Origin: Pseudomonadota bacterium
GTDB taxonomy: Bacteria > Pseudomonadota > Gammaproteobacteria > Steroidobacterales > Steroidobacteraceae
Assembly (NCBI GenBank): GCA_023433705.1
Contig: JAEYUC010000025.1
Span: 1-64,000 of the forward strand
Reading direction: 5' to 3'
DNA: 64,000 nucleotides
Part shown: piece after piece, positions 59,643-64,000 of the stretch
Layout: each line of letters opens with the position of its first letter
Numbering within the stretch: the stretch's first letter is position 1
Translations under genes and position numbers: made by a program
The notes under the pieces: model-generated
Database searches by the model: none
The model's input: the letters and a program-made list of their open reading frames with translations, nothing else
Told to the model about the DNA's origin: nothing

Positions 59643-60839
59643 ATGTTGACGCCAGCACAAGCCGAAACCCTGATCGAGCAGCACCTTTCGTGCCTGCCGA
59701 TCGAATCGCTGCCGCTCGCGCAGGCCGCGGGCGCCGTGCTGCGCGAGAACATCTACGCCGAGCGTGACCAGCCGCCGTTCGACCGCGTCGCGATGGACGG
59801 CGTCGCCCTATCTACCGCCGCCGCGCGGCACGCGGGCGGCCGCCTGCGTGTCGCGAGCTCGCAGGCGGCGGGCGACCCGCCGCATTCCTTGCCCGACGAC
59901 GAATCCTGCATCGAGATCATGACGGGCGCGATGCTGCCGGGCGGCTGCGACGCGGTGATCCCGGTCGAGCAGATCCAGCGAAACGGCGCGTTCGCCGAGA
60001 TCGGCCGCAAGGAACTGAAGCCGTGGCAGAACGTGCATCGGCGCGGATCCGACTGCCGCCAGGGTGCGTTGCTGCTGGCGGCGGGGACAAAATTGTCGGC
60101 GCCCGAGGTGGCGATCGCGGCTGGCGCCGGCATGGCGCGGGTGCGCGTCAGCGCGCAGCCGATGATCGTCGTGATCTCCACCGGCAACGAGCTCGTTGAG
60201 CCCGGTGACGTCATCGAGCCGCACCAGGTGCGCCGCTCGAACGCGTACGGCATCACCGCTTCGTTGCGGCAGCACGGGTTCGCGCGTGTCTCGGACGATC
60301 ACGTGCGCGACGACGAGGCGCAGCTCACGGAGCGGCTCGGGTTCCACCTGCGCACGCACGACGTGTTGATCCTGTCCGGCGGCGTATCCATGGGACGACT
60401 CGATCTCGTGCCCAAGGTGCTCGGGAAACTCGGCGTGAACATGGTTTTCCATCACATCGCGCAGCGGCCCGGCAAGCCGATGTGGTTCGGCGTCTCGCAA
60501 TCGGGGCCCGCGGTGTTCGCCCTGCCCGGCAATCCCGTTTCGACGCTGGTGTGCCTGTCGCGTTACGTGCTGCCGGCGCTGCGCGCCGCGATGGGTCAGG
60601 CGAGCGCGGAGGTTCAGCGCATCGCTCTCACCGCGCCGTTCGAGGTAAAGGCGCCGCTCGCGTTCTATCTACCCGTGAAGCTCAAGAGCGACGACTGGGG
60701 CCGCACCTCGGCCGAGCCTCGGCCCACGAACGGGTCGGGCGATTTCACGGCGCTCGCCGGCACCGACGGATTCGTCGAGTTGCCGCCGGGTCCCAACACC
60801 TTCCCGAAGGGCTTCGTGGCACGGTTCTACCGCTGGTGA
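59643..60839 (+). CDS. moeA: Molybdopterin molybdotransferase MoeA
   Basis: Inserts molybdate into adenylated molybdopterin. The 398-residue protein has DRVAMDGVAL, EIMTGAMLPGGCDAVIPVEQ, VVISTGNELVEPGD and GGVSMGRLDLVPKVL, and a C-terminal beta-barrel domain. It overlaps moaA by 4 bp (GTGA) and starts the molybdenum-cofactor operon. Confidence 0.95.
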   Translation: MLTPAQAETLIEQHLSCLPIESLPLAQAAGAVLRENIYAERDQPPFDRVAMDGVALSTAAARHAGGRLRVASSQAAGDPPHSLPDDESCIEIMTGAMLPGGCDAVIPVEQIQRNGAFAEIGRKELKPWQNVHRRGSDCRQGALLLAAGTKLSAPEVAIAAGAGMARVRVSAQPMIVVISTGNELVEPGDVIEPHQVRRSNAYGITASLRQHGFARVSDDHVRDDEAQLTERLGFHLRTHDVLILSGGVSMGRLDLVPKVLGKLGVNMVFHHIAQRPGKPMWFGVSQSGPAVFALPGNPVSTLVCLSRYVLPALRAAMGQASAEVQRIALTAPFEVKAPLAFYLPVKLKSDDWGRTSAEPRPTNGSGDFTALAGTDGFVELPPGPNTFPKGFVARFYRW

Positions 60840-61897
60840 ACACCCCACGCGAAACGGTCGTCAGGTTGGGCGGCGCGGCCGGCGCGAAACCGCCGGTCGA
60901 CGCGTTTCGCCGGCCTATCCACGACCTGCGCATCTCGGTGATGGACCGCTGCAATTTCCGCTGTCCGTACTGCATGCCGCGTGAGACCTTCCACGACTCG
61001 TATCGCTTTCTGAAGTCGAGCGAGCGGCTCGACTTCACCGAGATCCTGCGGCTCTCGCGCGCCTTCGTGCGCGCGGGCGTGAAGAAGCTGCGCATCACGG
61101 GCGGCGAGCCGCTGCTGCGGCCCAACCTGCCCGACCTCATCGGCGACCTGTCTTCCCTGCCCGGCGTCGAGGACGTGGCGCTGACCACGAACGGCATCCT
61201 GCTCGCGAAGTACGCCACCGAACTCAAGGCCGCGGGGCTCAGCCGCGTGACCGTGAGCCTCGACACGCTCGATCCGGACGTCTTCAAGCGCATGAGCGGC
61301 GGCTTCGGTGGCGTCGCGGAGGTGCTCGAAGGCATCGAGCACGCGCGGCGCGCGGGGCTCGCGCCGATCAAGATCAACACGGTGGTGCAGCGCGGGGTCA
61401 ACGATCACACGCTGCTCGACCTGCTCGCGCATTTCCGCGGCACGGATGTGATCGTGCGGTTCATCGAGTACATGGACGTCGGCACGCGCAATCACTGGGA
61501 GCCGACCCTGGTCGTGCCGTCGCGCGAGCTCGCGGCGACGATCAACGCGCGCTGGCCGATCGCGCCGCGCGAGGCGAACTACCAGGGCGAGGTCGCGGAA
61601 CGATATGTGTACGCGGACGGCGCGGGCGAGATCGGCTTCATTTCGTCGGTGTCGCAGCCCTTCTGCGGCGACTGCTCGCGCGCGCGCATCTCGTCCGACG
61701 GCTCCTTCTACACCTGCCTGTTCGCAACCCAGGGCCTGGACCTGCGCGGCCCGCTGCGCGCCGGCGCGACCGACGAGGAGCTCTACGAGCTCATCCGCGG
61801 CACCTGGACCGGCCGCCGCGACCGCTACAGCGAGCTGCGCGCGTCGATGCGCAGCACCGACCTCCACAAGGTCGAAATGAACTACATCGGCGGCTGA
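60836..61897 (+). CDS. moaA: GTP 3',8-cyclase MoaA (radical SAM)
   Basis: Catalyses the first step of molybdopterin synthesis. The N-terminal radical-SAM motif is MDRCNFRCPYCMP (CxxxCxxC, about residues 38-46); the C-terminal 4Fe-4S site is PFCGDCSRARISSDGSFYTC. The GTG at 60836 starts MNTPRETVVRLGG; the frame is open upstream as a shadow of moeA. It is followed by an 89-bp gap that contains a long inverted repeat. Confidence 0.95.
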   Translation: MNTPRETVVRLGGAAGAKPPVDAFRRPIHDLRISVMDRCNFRCPYCMPRETFHDSYRFLKSSERLDFTEILRLSRAFVRAGVKKLRITGGEPLLRPNLPDLIGDLSSLPGVEDVALTTNGILLAKYATELKAAGLSRVTVSLDTLDPDVFKRMSGGFGGVAEVLEGIEHARRAGLAPIKINTVVQRGVNDHTLLDLLAHFRGTDVIVRFIEYMDVGTRNHWEPTLVVPSRELAATINARWPIAPREANYQGEVAERYVYADGAGEIGFISSVSQPFCGDCSRARISSDGSFYTCLFATQGLDLRGPLRAGATDEELYELIRGTWTGRRDRYSELRASMRSTDLHKVEMNYIGG

Positions 61898-61903
61898 GCG
61901 CCT

Positions 61904-61984
61904 GATCCGGGACAGATTTATTTATCGACGATATCTGTTCAAATGTTCGCCACATATCGTCGATAAATAAATCTGTCCCGGATC
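61904..61984. repeat. Perfect 31-bp inverted repeat between moaA and moaC
   Basis: Arms 61904-61934 and 61954-61984 are exact complements (31 of 31 bp) around a 19-base loop. The inner arm is AT-rich (TTTATTTATCGACGATAT), the outer GC-rich (GATCCGGGACAG). It begins 7 bp after the moaA stop and its right arm ends 2 bases before the moaC ATG. All other junctions in this operon overlap by 4 bp, so the element looks inserted. Palindromic ends with GGGACAG-type sequence recall REP/RAYT-linked repeats, but no transposase is present and no other copy was found in the window. Confidence 0.8.
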
Positions 61985-61986
61985 CC

Positions 61987-62490
61987 ATGCCAAAACTGAC
62001 TCATCTCGATGCCGCGAACCGTCCGACCATGGTGGACGTGGGTCCGAAGAACGCGACGTTGCGCGAGGCGAGTGCCGAGGCGCTCGTCAAACTGCCGCGG
62101 CCCGTCGCGCGCGCGCTCGCGGCCGCGGGCCATCGCACGAAGAAGGGACCGGTATTCGACACCGCCATCGTCGCGGGCGTCATGGCGGCGAAGCGCACGC
62201 ACGAGCTGATCCCGTTCTGTCATCCGCTCGCGCTCGAGCGCTGCGTGGTCGACATCGCGAACCGCGCGAGCGGCATCCGCATCGTCTGCACGGTCGCCGT
62301 CCATCACAAGACCGGCGTCGAGATGGAGGCGCTCGTGGGCGCGACCGCGGCCGCGCTGACCATCTACGACATGTGCAAGGCGCTGTCGCACGATATCGAG
62401 ATCGGCCCGGTGCGGCTGCTGGAAAAATCCGGCGGCAAACGCGACTTCTCGCGCACGGAACGCGCCCGCACGGCGCGTAAACACAAGTGA
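61987..62490 (+). CDS. moaC: Cyclic pyranopterin monophosphate synthase MoaC
   Basis: Makes cyclic pyranopterin monophosphate with MoaA. The 167-residue protein has THLDAANRPTMVDVGPKN, GVMAAKRTHELIPFCHPL and GVEMEALVGATAAALTIYDMCKA with the catalytic Lys region. The ATG at 61987 lies just 2 bases after the right arm of a 31-bp palindrome and has no visible ribosome-binding site. The next gene overlaps by 4 bp (GTGA). Confidence 0.94.
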   Translation: MPKLTHLDAANRPTMVDVGPKNATLREASAEALVKLPRPVARALAAAGHRTKKGPVFDTAIVAGVMAAKRTHELIPFCHPLALERCVVDIANRASGIRIVCTVAVHHKTGVEMEALVGATAAALTIYDMCKALSHDIEIGPVRLLEKSGGKRDFSRTERARTARKHK

Positions 62491-63347
62491 GCACGCCGAT
62501 CTACGGACTCGTGCTCGCGGGCGGCCGCAGCACGCGCATGCGCCGCGACAAGGCGGCGATCGAATACCGTCCCGGCGAGACGCAGCTCGACGCCGCGATG
62601 AAGCTGCTCGAAGGCCGCGTCGCGCGCGCCTTCGTGTCCGTGCGCGCGGACCAGGCCGACAACCCGGTGCGCGCGCGTTACGCGCGCCTCGTCGATCGCG
62701 GCTCGGTCGAAGGCCCGATCGCGGGCATCGCCACCGCGCTCGAAGAACATCCCGACGTGGCCTGGCTGGTGCTCGCGTGCGACCTGCCGTTTCTCGACGC
62801 GCGCACGCTGGATACGCTGTTGGCCGCGCGCGACCCAGCGTACGAGGCGGTCGCGTTTCGCTCGGCCCACGACGGCCTGCCCGAGCCCCTGTGCGCCATC
62901 TACGAACCGCATGCCCGCGAAGCGCTCGCGAAATTCCTCGCGACGAATCGCAACTGCCCGCGCAAGTTCCTGATCGGGGCCCGCACCCGCCTGCTCGACC
63001 AGCCGAACCCGCGCGCGCTCGACAACGTGAACACCGTGGACGAGTATGGAGCGGCCATGAATTCGCTCACCGAAGGAACTGGGCTCACCGAAGGAACGGC
63101 GCCCGAGCGTGAAATTCGCGTGCAGTACTACGCCCTGCTGCGCGAACAGGCCGGCCGCAGCGCCGAAGCCGTGGTCACGCGCGCGCGTACGCCACGCGAG
63201 CTGTACGCGGAGCTGGCCGCGCGCCATCCGTTCACGCTGCCGCCCGAGATGCTGCGCGTAGCCGTCAACGCCGAATTCGGCGAATGGTCGCAGCCGCTCG
63301 CGCCGGGCGACGCGGTCGTCTTCATTCCACCGGTGGCCGGCGGATGA
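62487..63347 (+). CDS. mobA-moaD: MobA-MoaD fusion protein
   Basis: A 286-residue fusion. Residues about 1-190 form a MobA-type nucleotidyltransferase ([13 protein letters not shown] start, ACDLPFLD) that adds GMP or CMP to molybdopterin. A short linker with a duplicated LTEGTG segment (192-208) leads to a MoaD domain (209-286) ending in the obligatory Gly-Gly (PPVAGG). Keeping MoaD at the C-terminus leaves that Gly-Gly free for sulfur loading. MoaD is the small subunit of molybdopterin synthase. The GTG start overlaps moaC; the stop overlaps the next gene. Confidence 0.9.
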   Translation: MSTPIYGLVLAGGRSTRMRRDKAAIEYRPGETQLDAAMKLLEGRVARAFVSVRADQADNPVRARYARLVDRGSVEGPIAGIATALEEHPDVAWLVLACDLPFLDARTLDTLLAARDPAYEAVAFRSAHDGLPEPLCAIYEPHAREALAKFLATNRNCPRKFLIGARTRLLDQPNPRALDNVNTVDEYGAAMNSLTEGTGLTEGTAPEREIRVQYYALLREQAGRSAEAVVTRARTPRELYAELAARHPFTLPPEMLRVAVNAEFGEWSQPLAPGDAVVFIPPVAGG

Positions 63348-64000
63348 ACGCGCCATTCCGGTTCAGCACCACCCCGCTCGACACGGTGGCGCTGCAACGC
63401 GAGCTGCGCGATGACACCTGCGGCGGCTTCGCCGCCTTCGAAGGCTGGGTGCGCAATCACAACGAGGGACACGCGGTCACGCGCCTCGAATACGAGGCAT
63501 TCGCCGAGCTCGCCGAGAAAGAAGGCGCGCGCATCGTCGCGCAGGCGATCGAACGCTTCGGCGTAACCCGCGCGGCCTGCGTGCATCGCATCGGCTCGCT
63601 CGCGATCGGCGACGTGGCGGTGTGGGTGGGCGCGAGCGCGGCGCATCGCGACGAGGCGTTCCGCGCCTGCCGCTTCATAATCGACGAGGTCAAGCACCGC
63701 GTCCCGATCTGGAAGAAGGAGCACTACGTCAACGGCGATTCGGGATGGGTGAATTGCGAGCGTTGCGCCAGCCATGCGCACGATCATCACGAACACGATC
63801 ATGCCCATCACCACGCGCCCGCCCCCTCTCCTGACTACTCGCGCCAGATCGCGCTGCGCGAAGTCGGCGACGCGGGTCAGGCGCGGCTGCGCAATGCCTC
63901 GGTGCTCATCATCGGCGCCGGGGGACTCGGCGTGCCCGTGTTGCAATACCTCGCGGGCGCAGGCATCGGCCGTCTCGGCATCGTCGACAGCGACCGGCTC
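63344..64000 (+). CDS. moaE-moeB: MoaE-MoeB fusion with His-rich linker (partial, cut by window end)
   Basis: Open from the ATG at 63344 to the last base (219 codons). Residues 1-140 are MoaE, the large subunit of molybdopterin synthase ([27 protein letters not shown] with Lys 117, 124 and 125). A linker follows: NCERC, then a tract with nine His in 14 residues ([14 protein letters not shown], 144-157). The C-terminal part starts [20 protein letters not shown] and has the GAGGLG nucleotide motif of MoeB/ThiF-type E1 enzymes, which adenylate MoaD's C-terminus. No stop or frameshift is seen up to the window end. Confidence 0.88.
   Translation, partial: MNAPFRFSTTPLDTVALQRELRDDTCGGFAAFEGWVRNHNEGHAVTRLEYEAFAELAEKEGARIVAQAIERFGVTRAACVHRIGSLAIGDVAVWVGASAAHRDEAFRACRFIIDEVKHRVPIWKKEHYVNGDSGWVNCERCASHAHDHHEHDHAHHHAPAPSPDYSRQIALREVGDAGQARLRNASVLIIGAGGLGVPVLQYLAGAGIGRLGIVDSDRL

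Noticed and set aside
61904..61984. Intrinsic terminator after moaA
   Set aside because: The stem is far longer than a usual terminator, AT-rich inside, and lacks a following T-run before the coding start; treated instead as an inserted palindromic element.

Overview
The window is a gene-dense stretch (about two-thirds G+C by eye) of what looks like a chromosome from a gammaproteobacterium in the Steroidobacterales/Xanthomonadales/Nevskiales neighbourhood. This is an inference from gene content: a fused isobutyryl-CoA mutase, the very large NAD-glutamate dehydrogenase, sigma/kinase pairs of the type common in soil bacteria, a PEP-CTERM protein, TonB-dependent thiamine uptake, LpxL and ZapE. 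I see no prophage, insertion sequence, CRISPR array or plasmid gene. No gap without a gene exceeds 300 bases. Many neighbours overlap by 4 bp (ATGA/GTGA/TTGA), so operons can be read directly.

0-7.4 kb: xerD recombinase (-), a PlsC acyltransferase, an ECF sigma factor with a membrane partner, then a leftward pair of a second ECF sigma factor and a transmembrane Ser/Thr kinase with a C-terminal beta-propeller, and a small secreted protein. 7.4-16.3 kb: a divergent acyl-CoA module. IcmF runs left; a TetR regulator, thiolase, short-chain dehydrogenase, ETF-ubiquinone oxidoreductase and ZapE run right. Two GTTAC-N6-GTAA(C/G) operators 20 bp apart sit between the two arms. 16.4-21.1 kb: a PEP-CTERM protein, a CadC/TolB/TPR regulator and a vanadium-haloperoxidase-like protein. 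21.1-24.8 kb: a tyrosine-catabolism operon (HPPD, GST-type isomerase, 3-oxoacid CoA-transferase A and B) divergent from a MarR regulator, with a perfect palindrome between them. 24.8-32.0 kb: NAD-glutamate dehydrogenase, a glycosyltransferase, phosphoglycerate mutase, a membrane-anchored RraB-like protein and a ferredoxin.

32.0-36.0 kb: a leftward thiamine-salvage operon under a TPP riboswitch: TonB receptor, YkoF/DUF77-like thiamine-binding protein, PnuC-family transporter (PnuT) and a phosphotransferase likely to be the thiamine kinase. 36-41 kb: PhzF-like protein, a beta-lactamase-fold protein that has lost its catalytic SxxK, a double-ATPase ABC protein, phenylalanine hydroxylase and a divergent Lrp regulator. 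41-47.7 kb: envelope-stress and signalling genes (two ECF sigma factors, DUF1269, HdeD, phospholipase D, GGDEF cyclase) and tRNA-Arg(TCG), followed at 47.8 kb by signal peptidase I.

48.5-57.8 kb: a sugar-acid pathway (arabonate-type dehydratase, SDR sugar dehydrogenase, GguC/AraD1-type protein, YtfQ-YtfR-YtfT-YjfF ABC importer, aldose epimerase) fitting import and non-phosphorylative oxidation of L-arabinose or a related sugar. 57.8-64.0 kb: LpxL, two small secreted proteins and a molybdenum-cofactor operon: moeA, moaA, moaC, a mobA::moaD fusion and a moaE::moeB fusion with a His-rich linker, cut by the window end. A perfect 31-bp inverted repeat lies between moaA and moaC and ends 2 bases before the moaC start codon. 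The two Moco fusions, this palindrome and the thiamine operon are the most interesting items in the window.
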